The notes beneath the pieces were generated by a model. That model saw only the letters and a list, made by a program, of their open reading frames with translations, had not been told where the DNA came from and made no database searches. Positions 34,424 to 44,356 of a DNA stretch of 64,000 bases are shown piece by piece (position 1 is the first letter of the stretch; the number at the start of each line of letters is the position of its first letter). A program made the translations under genes and the position numbers. This DNA is from Candidatus Epilinea brevis. Lineage in GTDB: Bacteria > Chloroflexota > Anaerolineae > Epilineales > Epilineaceae. The stretch is taken from the NCBI GenBank assembly GCA_016710785.1, contig JADJUE010000013.1, positions 62,001 through 126,000 on the forward strand, written 5' to 3'.

Positions 34424-34914
34424 ACTGCATGCGTGTTCTCGAGCGGGCGCGGATTCCATTCGCCATGCACCACTTCGCTGCTGAGCACCTCTCCGCTATC
34501 GAAGTAGCCGCACAGGTCGGCGTGGATCCGGCGAGGGTATACAAGACCCTGGTCGCCATTCCGGCTGGCGGCAAGCCCGTCCTGGCCATGTTGGCCGCCC
34601 CGTCCAGCCTGGATCTCAAGTCGCTCGCCCGGGTGCTTGGGGTGAAGCAGGTGGCCATGGCCACTCAGGCCCAGGCGGAGTCCCTGACGGGGCTGCGGGT
34701 CGGAGGCATCGGAGCGCTGGCGCTCCTGAGCAAGGGATGGCGAACGGTCTTGGACCGCTCGGCTCTGACGGTGCCCCAAGGCAGCATCCTGGTGAGCGCT
34801 GGTCGACGGGGCATCAACCTGGAGATCTCAGTCGCAGACCTCATCGGGCTGTTGTCGCCGATCGTGGCCGACGTGTCCCTACGGCAAGAGTCGGGTGAGT
34901 CGAAGGCCAGGTGA
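34411..34914 (+). CDS. YbaK/EbsC-type aminoacyl-tRNA deacylase
   Basis: 167 residues if translation starts at the TTG at 34411, chosen because a strong AAGGAGGTG (34395-34403) sits seven bases upstream; the next ATG (34429) lacks such a site. The fold landmarks of YbaK are present: RARIPFAMHHF, VYKTLVAIPAGGKPVLAML with the conserved lysine, GLRVGGIGAL and the late ILVSAGRRGINLEIS. YbaK hydrolyses mischarged Cys-tRNA(Pro) and related species in the cytoplasm. Specificity here is not provable from sequence. Confidence 0.87.
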   Translation: MEKLNCMRVLERARIPFAMHHFAAEHLSAIEVAAQVGVDPARVYKTLVAIPAGGKPVLAMLAAPSSLDLKSLARVLGVKQVAMATQAQAESLTGLRVGGIGALALLSKGWRTVLDRSALTVPQGSILVSAGRRGINLEISVADLIGLLSPIVADVSLRQESGESKAR

Positions 34915-35043
34915 TGGGCCGCCTGGAACCGGGTGCGGCATAACAACTGCCGACATTGTCCCGTCATATAGGCGATGGTTTCCCTCGCTGATTCGATCGG
35001 CGCTTGCCCGAACGAGTGAGTCGCCTCAGCCCAGGACTTCTTT

Positions 35044-38000
35044 GTGCGGATAGCCCAGACGCCCCCAGCCGCATTCATCGCCAAGTCGCGACCGATCCGG
35101 ATGCTTCGCGATCTGGCTCTCGCAGCCGCAGCGCTCGTCACCTTGGTCGGTGGCTTGGCGCGGGGCGATGACAGCAGCACTGCGTCCTCCCCCGGACCCT
35201 TGGCCGGAGGAAGCTGGCACAGTTTCGCCAACGGGGACCGCGTGGCTCAAGTACTTCCCGATGGCGATCGGCTGTGGGTGGCCAGTCTGGGCGGCGGCGT
35301 CTTGCGCTGGACTCCCGGCGACGGCGGCTACCGGCAGTATCTGGCGCCGCAGGACGGGCTGCCGTCGAACCATGTCAATGCCCTGCTGCGAGACATTGAT
35401 GGCACAGTCTGGGCCGCGACGGACGGAGGGCTTTCCTGGTTGCCGCCCGGTGCTGACCGCTGGTCTGCGCTGACCCCGCGCCTGTCTGTCGACCTGCCAT
35501 CGGCGCGTGTTACGGCATTGGCGCTCGATGGTCAGGGCGGTATCTGGGTGGGTTTTGCACAACGTTGGGATCCCGAGCGGCCCAATCCGAGAACAGGCGA
35601 AGCAGGCGCCTTTTCGTTGGGCGGATTGGCCCGATACCATCCATCGGAAGGGTTGTTCACCGATATCACCCACGTGACCAGGGACGGGAGCCCGGCTCGC
35701 GAGGTGTACACCACACTTCCCTCTGAAAATGTCACGGCCTTGGCGACGCTTCCGGACGGCACCCTCTGGGTTGGAACCCGTCCGTACCACGTATGGCAGG
35801 ACCGCGATTGCGGCGGCGAAGCCTGTCCCGGCGATCAAGGTTCGTGGATTCAAACGGGAGGCGGACTGGCTGCCCGCAAGGGCGCTGATTGGGGGGTCTG
35901 GGCCAGCACGGAGGACAGCGCGGCCTGCTTCCCTGCACATGTGACCGGACTGGCCGCAGACCTTGCCGGTCGCATGTGGGTCGGCACCATCGGCCATGGT
36001 GCCCTGGTCATGCGTCATGGCCTGCAGGTCAAGGGTTGCCAGGGGGGACAGGCATACTACCTGCGGCCACGGCAGCAGGGACAGCCAGGAGGTTTGCGCG
36101 GCAACACCGTCTGGTCCATCGCCGCCGGAGCGGACGGTCGCATCTGGATGGGGCAGGGCGACGGTACTGGGGGAGGCCTGGGCATCGCCATCCTCAACCA
36201 CCGGGGCACTTTCGACGACTCTTCGGCCTGCAGGGACTGTCCAACGGCCAATGTGGACGACGAATGGACTGTGTTGGACGTTGATGGGCGGGCCGGCGAT
36301 ACCAGCCTCCTGGTGTCGGCCCTGGCGGTGGATCCGTCGGGTGCTTGGATGGGCAGTCGCGACGACAAGTTGGGGGACGGCGACGGTCTGCGTCGGTACA
36401 CCCTGCAGGGCGAATCCTGGCGAATGCTGCGCCATGCCGACAGCGGTCTGCCCTCCAACCGCATCGCCGACATGGCCTTCCAGCCGCAGCGCGGCGAATG
36501 GTGGGTTGCCACGGCTCGCCGTGGCGTCGCGATGTTCGACGGTCGCAGCTGGCGTCGTTGGCCTCGGGTGGGCGCGGCAACGCCCATGGGGGTCGTCACC
36601 GGTGCGGTTCGCCGCGGACAGGGTCTGCTTCCGGTGGCGGTGGCAGACCGAGCCGATTTCGATGCGGCTTTTCCCAGCCTCCCAGGCCTGATCCAGATCG
36701 GCGATGATGAGACCATCTACCAGGTGAAGGGCTTCAAGCCAGCCAGCGCGGGCCTGGGACCCTGGATGGAGATCAGTCCTGGCCTGGTGGCCCAGGCAGA
36801 TGCCGGCAGCCCTATCCGGCGACTGGAACGAGGACCGTCCAGCGATGCCGCGGCGCAGATCGCCGTCGATCCGCAAGGGGGGGTCTGGCTGGGTGGGCGA
36901 GAGACCATCTGGCAGTCTCGCGGCTGTCCGTCCGACCGTCAGGCGCAGGCTGCCTGCTGGATGGACGGGGGACTGTCCCATTGGGACGGCCGACTCTGGA
37001 AGGTTTACAACCGTGACAACAGCCCTATTCCGGATCAAGAGGTAGGGGCTGTCGCCGCCGGGTTGGACGGCCGGATATGGATCGGCACCGGCGACGGCAA
37101 GTCGGAGGGCGCCGGGCTGGCCGTCCTGGACCCGAATGCCGGAAGTTGGACCGTCTACAACCGCGCCCGCCTACCGGTGGGCCAGACCTTGGGCAGCAAT
37201 GGCACCAATCGCCTGGCGGTGGACCCACAGACCGGCGCCATCTGGGCGGCCCACCACTCGGTGGTCGAGGTCAGCCAGGATGTCAGCGGCCAGCTGCAGC
37301 GCAATACCCTGGGCGGGGGCGTGTCGCGTTGGGACGGAGCACGATGGTCGGCCTGGACCCGTAATGGTGGCGCTCGCCTGGTGGCTTACGCGGCCACCCG
37401 CGACAAGGGCCAACCCACGACGGGCGGGGAGCTGAACGCCCTTCACGTAGATCGAACCGGGGGCCGTGTGTGGGCGGGCGGCTGGAATGCCGAAGCGAGC
37501 TTTCACTGGTTGCAGGGCTATGGACTGGACGCCGCGTTGAACTGGTGCCCCTTGGACAGTTGCAGCAACGACAGCTGGCAGAGCCTGATCTTTCCGGATG
37601 ACGGCCGGGTCTCGGCCATCGCACAGGACGACAAGGGCCATATCTGGGTGGGGACCAATCGCGCCGGAGCGGGAATCGTGCCGCCGACGGGCGGCGTGAA
37701 GGTCTTCGACGGTACGGACTGGACCACCTACACGCAGGCCAATAGTGGCTTGGTGGACATCGAGATCTCGGCCATCGCGTCGGCCGGGAAGGACACCTGG
37801 ATAGGCAGCCTCCAGTCCGGGATCAGTGCTTTTCAGGCCTATCTTCCCCCGACGCCCACCGCCACCGCCACGCGCACGCGAAAGCCGAGCGAGCCATCGC
37901 CGACGCCCCAGCCGACAGCGACGGCCACGCCCACAGCGACTGCCACGTTCACCGTCACGCCCAGCCCTACAACCTATGGTCGCTGTCAGAGTGGCGCCGG

Positions 38001-39210
38001 CAATTGTCGCGTCCTCATGCCCGCGGTGGCGAGCGAGGGCTTGTGCCGGGATTGCGTAGTTCCGACAGCAACCACCGTGGCGCAGGCCACCGCAACCCGC
38101 CCGGTTGAAGCGACGCCTTCCGCGACGGAGTCCGTCTTCGCTACGGCAACCGTTCGCGCCACGCCTTCGCTACCAGCTTCCCCGTCGCCGACCTTGGCCC
38201 CCGCGACGGCGACTACTGCCCCGCGACCATCCTCCACGGCCACGCCGACGGCCAGTCCGAGCAGCCCCCCGCCACCGACGCAGACCACGATTCCTACCGC
38301 CCCCGCGACGGCTACCGCTGCCCTGGCTCCCTTGGGCAGCTGGTTGCCGTACAGTGCTCCCGGCGCGCACCTGCCCAACGACACCCTCTATGCCGTTCAC
38401 GGGACCGCGGCCGATAATGTGTGGATGGTAGGCGCTGGTGGCAAAGCCTGGTTCTGGGACGGCAAGGAGCTTCTGGAGGAGAACCTTGGCAGCACGGAAA
38501 ACCTGCGCACGGTGCAGATGCTGTCGCGCGACCGAGGCTTTCTTGCCGGAGACAACGGCTTGGTGATGGAGATGCGCAGCGGTCGCTGGGTGACTTCAAA
38601 CACCGGCGGGATTCCCGACAATTGGAGCGGACTGGCGGCCGTCGAGGACGGGGGCAATCGGCGCGGCTGGGTGGTTGGCAACCTGCGCGGCAACCGGCTC
38701 TACTACAACGGTCAGTCCTGGATCGCTCCTAGCCCGGATGATCGCAACACGGGCCGTGACTTCACTGCCGTGGGCATGGTGGGTCTGACCAGCGGCTACG
38801 CCATTCAGGGCTCTGGTAGTGGCCGACTGTATATATGGGACGGTGGCCGCTGGAACCCGGGCCCCACCGTGGGACCCATGCGGGCCATGCACATCGCGTC
38901 CCCACAGTTGGGTGTGATGGGTGGTGACAACGGCAACGTACAGCTGTTCGATGGTTTGGGATGGACGCCGATGGCCCAGAAACCGGTGACCTTGGGCGCC
39001 ACGATCAACGCCATCCGCATCGTCTCACTCGAGCGTATCTTTGCTGCCACCAGTCTCGGCGGCTTCTTCGCTTGGGACGGCAACCGCTGGACCACCTTGC
39101 GCGGCCCGGTGCAGCCCCGCCAGGTCAATGGCCTTTGGATGAGCGACGATGGCCGTGATGGCTGGGCGGTGGGCGCGGATGGGCTGGTGCTGCGCTATAA
39201 GCTGCCCTGA
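35044..39210 (+). CDS. Giant secreted double beta-propeller protein with Thr/Pro linkers
   Basis: 1388 residues from the GTG at 35044 (AGGA seven bases upstream); an ATG at 35101 is an alternative close to the signal sequence (DLALAAAALVTLVGGLA). Residues about 60-930 hold many two-component-regulator-type propeller blades (DGTVWAATDGGLSWLP, GGIWVGF, GRIWIGTGDG, GHIWVGTNRAGAG). A Thr/Pro linker leads to a Cys-rich patch containing RVLMPAVAS, then a second long Thr/Pro linker. The last 270 residues are a second, YCF48/kelch-like propeller (NVWMVGAGGKAWFWDG, GWAVGADGLVLRYKLP). No kinase domain follows, so this is a free extracellular protein. The ligand is unknown. Confidence 0.83.
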   Translation: MRIAQTPPAAFIAKSRPIRMLRDLALAAAALVTLVGGLARGDDSSTASSPGPLAGGSWHSFANGDRVAQVLPDGDRLWVASLGGGVLRWTPGDGGYRQYLAPQDGLPSNHVNALLRDIDGTVWAATDGGLSWLPPGADRWSALTPRLSVDLPSARVTALALDGQGGIWVGFAQRWDPERPNPRTGEAGAFSLGGLARYHPSEGLFTDITHVTRDGSPAREVYTTLPSENVTALATLPDGTLWVGTRPYHVWQDRDCGGEACPGDQGSWIQTGGGLAARKGADWGVWASTEDSAACFPAHVTGLAADLAGRMWVGTIGHGALVMRHGLQVKGCQGGQAYYLRPRQQGQPGGLRGNTVWSIAAGADGRIWMGQGDGTGGGLGIAILNHRGTFDDSSACRDCPTANVDDEWTVLDVDGRAGDTSLLVSALAVDPSGAWMGSRDDKLGDGDGLRRYTLQGESWRMLRHADSGLPSNRIADMAFQPQRGEWWVATARRGVAMFDGRSWRRWPRVGAATPMGVVTGAVRRGQGLLPVAVADRADFDAAFPSLPGLIQIGDDETIYQVKGFKPASAGLGPWMEISPGLVAQADAGSPIRRLERGPSSDAAAQIAVDPQGGVWLGGRETIWQSRGCPSDRQAQAACWMDGGLSHWDGRLWKVYNRDNSPIPDQEVGAVAAGLDGRIWIGTGDGKSEGAGLAVLDPNAGSWTVYNRARLPVGQTLGSNGTNRLAVDPQTGAIWAAHHSVVEVSQDVSGQLQRNTLGGGVSRWDGARWSAWTRNGGARLVAYAATRDKGQPTTGGELNALHVDRTGGRVWAGGWNAEASFHWLQGYGLDAALNWCPLDSCSNDSWQSLIFPDDGRVSAIAQDDKGHIWVGTNRAGAGIVPPTGGVKVFDGTDWTTYTQANSGLVDIEISAIASAGKDTWIGSLQSGISAFQAYLPPTPTATATRTRKPSEPSPTPQPTATATPTATATFTVTPSPTTYGRCQSGAGNCRVLMPAVASEGLCRDCVVPTATTVAQATATRPVEATPSATESVFATATVRATPSLPASPSPTLAPATATTAPRPSSTATPTASPSSPPPPTQTTIPTAPATATAALAPLGSWLPYSAPGAHLPNDTLYAVHGTAADNVWMVGAGGKAWFWDGKELLEENLGSTENLRTVQMLSRDRGFLAGDNGLVMEMRSGRWVTSNTGGIPDNWSGLAAVEDGGNRRGWVVGNLRGNRLYYNGQSWIAPSPDDRNTGRDFTAVGMVGLTSGYAIQGSGSGRLYIWDGGRWNPGPTVGPMRAMHIASPQLGVMGGDNGNVQLFDGLGWTPMAQKPVTLGATINAIRIVSLERIFAATSLGGFFAWDGNRWTTLRGPVQPRQVNGLWMSDDGRDGWAVGADGLVLRYKLP

Positions 39211-39371
39211 CAGCGGGCGACAGCACCTCGTGGTGCGATAAGCGATACCGACAGGGTCTTGTCTCGCCTGGACTCCGTCGATCGGTGCGGCTCAGCGCCT
39301 GGAACTGCATTGCTGAACCGGGCCGACCGAGGCAATCGTTGTTGCCTCGACGTACCACCGAACCTCCGAAC

Positions 39372-40901
39372 TCAGTCGACGTGCTGTTCCAATCGGGGGC
39401 AGTACAGGCGGTATCTCGGCGTCGGCGTGGTTCGGGTAGCCGTCTCGATCGGGGTGCGCGAACCGGTCGGGGTGCGTGTCGGGGTCGCCGGGGTCCCGCG
39501 TGTGGGCGTGGCCTCCGGCGTGCGGCGCGGGTCGACCGTCGGTGTGCGGGTGGCGCTGGGCGACCGCGTCGGAACGGGCGAGCGCGTGGCGCTGGCGGTC
39601 ATCGATGCCGTAACGGTGACGCTGGGACTGGGTGATGGAAGCAACGGTCGCCACCGGGCGTAGAACACATCCGTGAAGTCGCTGCCCGGGACCCGGGCCA
39701 GCCAAACCGCATGGACGTCGCCAGAGGCTCGGTCATAGACGATGTCCGGCTGACTGGCTTCGCCTTCCCAGATGTTGCCCTGATGCGGAGGGAGCTCCTG
39801 ACGGTATCGAAGCCCGCGGCCTGCACCCGGCGTACCGCCATCCTCTTGGCGCCAGGCGAGTAGCAGACCCAGCTGGCGATCCATGTCGATGCTGGGATCG
39901 GCAGCCGGCCGGCCCGTCTCACTCTCGCTGAAGGCCTCCTGCCAGGGGGAGCAGCTCCGAACGATATCCTGGCGCCGGTCCGGCGGTGGCAACGGCACCA
40001 CCTCCTGCCATGCCAGGCAGATCGTGCTTCGGTCTGAGGCGGCGATGTCGGGTAGGCGCGGGAGACCCTGGGCATAGTACGGCCCGAGATCCCCGTTGAC
40101 CTGGGGGGTGGGCGCGGCGGCGGCCATCCATAGATGCGTGATCCAGGAATCCTGGGCGCTCTCGTCCATCCAGGCTACGTGTAGGTCTGCGCTGCCGACC
40201 TGGTCAACGGCGGCCGCGATTCGTGGCGACTGGGCGTTGTTGATGATGCCATCGAAGGTGCTGCCCCTGGGAGCCGGGGTTCCGGACGGGAAACGTGACT
40301 GCCAGGCTGTACGCCGGCTGCCCGTGCTCGTGTCCACCCACACCAGCCACAGCCGGCCTTCGGCCTGGACGACATCCGGCTGCACGCCGCCATCGCCACC
40401 AGGGACAGGCTTGCCCGCGAGCGGCCAGCGATGTTGGCTGGGGTCATAGGCCTTGACGTAGATCCCCATCTTGAGACTGCCATCCGGCTCGGAATAGCCG
40501 CCCACGTAGGCGACGGCCACTTCGTCCTTGTCGAAGCTGGTGATGGCCGGCTGGCGTCCCGAATACTCCAGCACCGCCGGCGCGGACCAAGCACCGGCAG
40601 GGACCTTGCGGCGGGTGATCAGGTCGCTTCCCAAGCTCGAGTCGGCGTCCTCCTGCCACACCACGTGCACCGAGCCGCCTTCGGTCACCACCAGCCGCGG
40701 ACTTTCGGCACCGGCGCCGGGCGAATTGCTGAGGTTCAACGGCGCGTCGCCGAAGGCCAGCCCCAGATCCCCGGCTTCGCGCGGTGTGAGAACGTTGCGA
40801 TGGGTTCCCAGCACGGCGAGGCAGCCGGCCACCAGCATCACGAAGACGCGCAGCAGCGGCCGCGCGTCCCGATTCGGCTGAGGGAGACCAGTCAGACTCA
40901 A
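39372..40901 (-). CDS. Secreted sialidase-like beta-propeller protein with Thr/Pro tail
   Basis: 509 residues. The N-terminal membrane helix (LLRVFVMLVAGCLAVLG) may be a signal peptide. About 370 residues of repeated VHVVWQEDAD, LWLVWVDTSTG, LHVAWMDESAQ and VHAVWLARV motifs indicate a six-bladed-type propeller, as in sialidase or exo-alpha-sialidase-like proteins, but no Asp-box array or catalytic residues are evident. About 70 residues of Thr/Pro/Arg repeats follow. The end, RYRLYCPRLEQHVD, is a variant of the LPLL-type tail seen in neighbouring proteins. Probably an exported binding protein. It converges with the giant propeller gene. Confidence 0.75.
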   Translation of the reverse strand: MSLTGLPQPNRDARPLLRVFVMLVAGCLAVLGTHRNVLTPREAGDLGLAFGDAPLNLSNSPGAGAESPRLVVTEGGSVHVVWQEDADSSLGSDLITRRKVPAGAWSAPAVLEYSGRQPAITSFDKDEVAVAYVGGYSEPDGSLKMGIYVKAYDPSQHRWPLAGKPVPGGDGGVQPDVVQAEGRLWLVWVDTSTGSRRTAWQSRFPSGTPAPRGSTFDGIINNAQSPRIAAAVDQVGSADLHVAWMDESAQDSWITHLWMAAAAPTPQVNGDLGPYYAQGLPRLPDIAASDRSTICLAWQEVVPLPPPDRRQDIVRSCSPWQEAFSESETGRPAADPSIDMDRQLGLLLAWRQEDGGTPGAGRGLRYRQELPPHQGNIWEGEASQPDIVYDRASGDVHAVWLARVPGSDFTDVFYARWRPLLPSPSPSVTVTASMTASATRSPVPTRSPSATRTPTVDPRRTPEATPTRGTPATPTRTPTGSRTPIETATRTTPTPRYRLYCPRLEQHVD

Positions 40902-40989
40902 GGGTGTCGGTGCTCTCAGTGGGGGCTGACGGCCTGGATGAACCCTGGCGATGGATGGATGTTGAAAGGAACAACGAACGGCAAGGGCG

Positions 40990-43900
40990 TCAAGGCCACA
41001 GTACGCGAATGCCCAGAACCGTTCGGTCGCCTTGGGCTTCTCTCACCACGGCCTGCACCCGGTTGCCGAGCAGTGCCGGTGCTTCGCGCGTGTCGATCAC
41101 CGCCAGGTTGGGCACATGCACCACCTCTTGAACCCGCTGTCCTTCGACCTCGCGCTCGATGGTCCAGTCGCCCTGCAATCCGCTGGCGGGCAGGCCGACC
41201 AAGGTGCCGTCCAAGCGCTCCGTGATGGCCGGCGCTGCCAGCAGCTGGATGTCCGTGGCCAGCACATTGTCGCCCATGCGCTCGCCGCGCACTTCTACCG
41301 AGCGACCCAGCAATTGCGTCAGCGAGCCGAGCCTGGTCGCCAGCTCGGTTCCGGCGAAGACCGCGTAGGGCGTTACCGTCCAACCCATCACGACGTTGGG
41401 GAAAGGCGCGTTGGGACCGGTCGGCGCGCCACCCTGGATCACGCCGCGAAAGGTGATGGGCTCAGAACGAAGGACGGCCGGCGTCACGAGATCCACCCGC
41501 GAGGCCACAAATCGGTTCTGTCGATCGATGATGCCTTCGACGAGCACTGTGGCGCCGAGCAGGAGGTCTGCCATGCGATCTACCTGGGAGAATCCGTCTA
41601 CCAACAGCACCCGGTGATCGTCCACCATGAGCCATTCGGGCAAGTCCCCGGGCTGCAGTCCCGGCTCAATGGCATTGACCTCGCCAACCAGCTTGCGCTC
41701 CGGACGCCCGCTGCGCAGCGTGACCTGCGTCGCCCACCACAGGCCGGCGGCGTCGGCCTCGAGTTCAGCTTCCACCCGATCACCGATCCGCGGGACGAAG
41801 CTGGGTGGCAGCAGTACCGTGTCGGTGCTGACCTCCACCGACCAGAGCGCCCCCTGGGGGTCGCGCAGCTGCCAGCCGCCCGTGTAGAGCGTGGCCGCAT
41901 CCGGCAGCTTGATCACGGTGGCATCGATGACCGCCCGACGCGGTCCAGGGAGGCTGCCATCCCTTGGATAGGCCGTGCGGCAACCCTCGGCGAAAGCCAG
42001 CGAGACCTTGAGTGCGTCCTTGAGCAGGCCAGGGTCACGCAGCTGAGTGAAGCGTAAGCTCAAACGCACCGAGTCGGAGCGGGCCGGGACGGAGACCGGC
42101 GGCAGCTTCAGATCGGCCATTCGGACCGCCACCGGCGGGGCGAGGTTGGGCTCGAGCCCGAGATCCAACTCATCCACCCCGTTGCGCACGATGCTCGCCC
42201 CCAGTAGCCTGGTGAGCTGCCAGCCGTCCACCTTGGGCCAGTCGACCTGGATGTCACCAAGGGTCAAGGGATCCTGCCCGCGATTCTGAATCGTCAGGTC
42301 GGCCCGGCTGTCGTCGACAACCTTGATCTCGGTGCCGAGTTGGCAATCCGGCTCCTGCGCCGGGGAAGACACGCGGATCTCCGAGCAAGGGGCGTCCGTG
42401 CCGTCCACGAAGCTCAACAGCGCTGTATAACCCAACCGGGCCGCGGGCCTTTCGAATTGCAGGCGCAGATGGGCATTGCGGTTGCGCTCCAAGGGCGGCA
42501 GATCGGTGGGTACCGTAAGCAACCGCGCGGCGTTGGGATCATGCGGGAGCGCTTCGCGCAGGATGGGATCGTCATCCAGCCATACCCCGGTCAGCGCGCC
42601 ATTGTGAACCGGCCAGCGTAAAGCGATCTGCCTCAATCGTGCGCTGGCGCCGTCGTTGCTGAGGACCGAGACCATGTCAGTGGTGTCCGACGGGGTTCCG
42701 GTATCAGGCACGAGGTCCGTGCCAGAGACATGGCAACCGAGCTGCTCATCCGGGCGGACGGTGCTGAGCACCGCGCCACAGCCATCGCTGAAACGCGCCA
42801 ACACGGCCAGATCACCCAGGCCCAGGCTGTTGCCGGGGTCATCGGAAGGCCGCCGCGTCGCCGCGCCATCGGCGATGCCCGGGCCTTCGGCCGCCGCAAA
42901 GACGAGCGCGAGATCCGTGAAATGGCCGGGAAGCACGGGATAGGGAGGATCCAGGATGACGGTGAAGGGAGAATCCTTCGCCTTTGCCGTTCGAAGCAGC
43001 TTGCCCCCGATCCAGACCTCCGCCAATGCGCCGGCGTTGCGCTGATCCCATTGGAAGCCCAGGCTACGCAAGGTGGTCGTCAGGCCGCCCGCGTTGCCCA
43101 GCTGCAATGCCACGGTGCGCTGGTCGAGCTTGAGTCGCTGGAGGCTCACGGCGCAGCCGTTGTCCTGCGGCAAGTCCGACCAGTTGCTGCGACAACCTTC
43201 ATCGGTGCCGATGCTGACGCGGTATCCATCGGCCGCCACGGGTCGCTGAAAGCTCAAGGTGATGACCAGGGAACCGCGCGGGGGCAGGCCTCCCGCCGGC
43301 AGCAATCCGCGCGAGATGGCACCCAGCGGCAACAACAAGGGGGGCCGGCCAAGCTCCAAGCCCGGCGGGGGTGTGGGAAGCTGTTGCAGTGGAGCCGCGG
43401 TTTCGCCGTCGATCACCGGACCGGGACGGACAACGGCGGACCAGGCGGCCAGCAGCGGTGGCCGGTAACTGACCTGCCAGCCCCGCAGCGACCCATTTAG
43501 AGCGACGGGCCACACCAGTTCCATCGCATTGGGCTGGAAGGCCTGCTTGCCGCGGTTCTCCAGAACGATCTCCAGCTGGTCCGGCCGATCTTTAGGCACG
43601 GTGGGCGATGGTATCGCCAGGCCGCAGCGGCCATCGGGGAAGGCGAGGCCTTCGAAGAGCGGCAGAGCGCAGCCGTCCTCGGACAGGAAGAGCACCGGTC
43701 CCAGCGCGAACAGTTCCGGGGCTGCATCGGGGTCGGGGACGAAGTAGAGCACCAGGGTCTGCGAGGTGCCTGGGGCAACAGCCATGCCTTCCGGCCCGCC
43801 GAGCGACACCAGGGCCGGGCTGCCGAGCCCGGTGGCAACGACCTTGCCGTCCAATTCGATCGAGCGGAGACGGTAAGGCCCACGCCAGGATGCCTGGAGT

Positions 43901-44208
43901 ACCCGCAAGCTCACGATCGAACGGCCGATGCCCCGCACCCGCCCATCGAAGCGGATGCCTCCGGGCTCGTCGGTGCGGACCAGAGGGTCGGCCGTCAACC
44001 GACATGGGTTTCCGGGCAGGTCCTCGGCGATCACCGCCGGCGCCGGCGAGGCAGCGTCGGCGACCAAGCCGGCGTCTACCGACAGGGGAGATGGGCGCAG
44101 GCCACTCATGGCGCCGAAGCAGCCAGCCACCAGCAGCCAAGTCGGCCACGCCAGCGACGCAGGCCGCCGAAAGGGGTGATTTCCAGATGGGGAGGATGAT
44201 GACTTCAT
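40990..44208 (-). CDS. Large exported protein with Ig-like region and C-terminal DUF5666-like domains
   Basis: 1072 residues from the ATG at 44208; an ATG at 44244 is also possible. The signal region ends in LLVAGC, which fits a lipobox. The middle 700 residues form about six repeats with a conserved cysteine and endings such as LVLYFVPD, LRLQFERP and LSLRFTQL, likely beta-sandwich domains of no named family. The last 250 residues contain small OB-like DUF5666-type units: FRGVIQGG, GWTVTPYAVFAGT, GRSVEVRGERMGDNVLATDIQLL, VQAVVREAQGDRTVLGIRVLWP. It lies 148 bp downstream of, and on the same strand as, another DUF5666-type gene. The function is unknown. Confidence 0.72.
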   Translation of the reverse strand: MKSSSSPSGNHPFRRPASLAWPTWLLVAGCFGAMSGLRPSPLSVDAGLVADAASPAPAVIAEDLPGNPCRLTADPLVRTDEPGGIRFDGRVRGIGRSIVSLRVLQASWRGPYRLRSIELDGKVVATGLGSPALVSLGGPEGMAVAPGTSQTLVLYFVPDPDAAPELFALGPVLFLSEDGCALPLFEGLAFPDGRCGLAIPSPTVPKDRPDQLEIVLENRGKQAFQPNAMELVWPVALNGSLRGWQVSYRPPLLAAWSAVVRPGPVIDGETAAPLQQLPTPPPGLELGRPPLLLPLGAISRGLLPAGGLPPRGSLVITLSFQRPVAADGYRVSIGTDEGCRSNWSDLPQDNGCAVSLQRLKLDQRTVALQLGNAGGLTTTLRSLGFQWDQRNAGALAEVWIGGKLLRTAKAKDSPFTVILDPPYPVLPGHFTDLALVFAAAEGPGIADGAATRRPSDDPGNSLGLGDLAVLARFSDGCGAVLSTVRPDEQLGCHVSGTDLVPDTGTPSDTTDMVSVLSNDGASARLRQIALRWPVHNGALTGVWLDDDPILREALPHDPNAARLLTVPTDLPPLERNRNAHLRLQFERPAARLGYTALLSFVDGTDAPCSEIRVSSPAQEPDCQLGTEIKVVDDSRADLTIQNRGQDPLTLGDIQVDWPKVDGWQLTRLLGASIVRNGVDELDLGLEPNLAPPVAVRMADLKLPPVSVPARSDSVRLSLRFTQLRDPGLLKDALKVSLAFAEGCRTAYPRDGSLPGPRRAVIDATVIKLPDAATLYTGGWQLRDPQGALWSVEVSTDTVLLPPSFVPRIGDRVEAELEADAAGLWWATQVTLRSGRPERKLVGEVNAIEPGLQPGDLPEWLMVDDHRVLLVDGFSQVDRMADLLLGATVLVEGIIDRQNRFVASRVDLVTPAVLRSEPITFRGVIQGGAPTGPNAPFPNVVMGWTVTPYAVFAGTELATRLGSLTQLLGRSVEVRGERMGDNVLATDIQLLAAPAITERLDGTLVGLPASGLQGDWTIEREVEGQRVQEVVHVPNLAVIDTREAPALLGNRVQAVVREAQGDRTVLGIRVLWP

Positions 44209-44356
44209 GACCTGCCTGACCGTTCTTCGTCGCCGCGACGGCACCCTGGGCTATCGGCCTGGCCGATAGCTTCCAACCTTCCCCCCGGACCAATGTTAGC
44301 GGTATCGAGCTTGCTGACCAAAAGCCCCGGCCTGGGATCCGGCGGTCATTCGGGCG

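Noticed and set aside
35026..37038. Minus-strand 670-codon frame
   Set aside because: It is antisense to the first propeller of the giant secreted protein; the propeller blades are clear on the plus strand.
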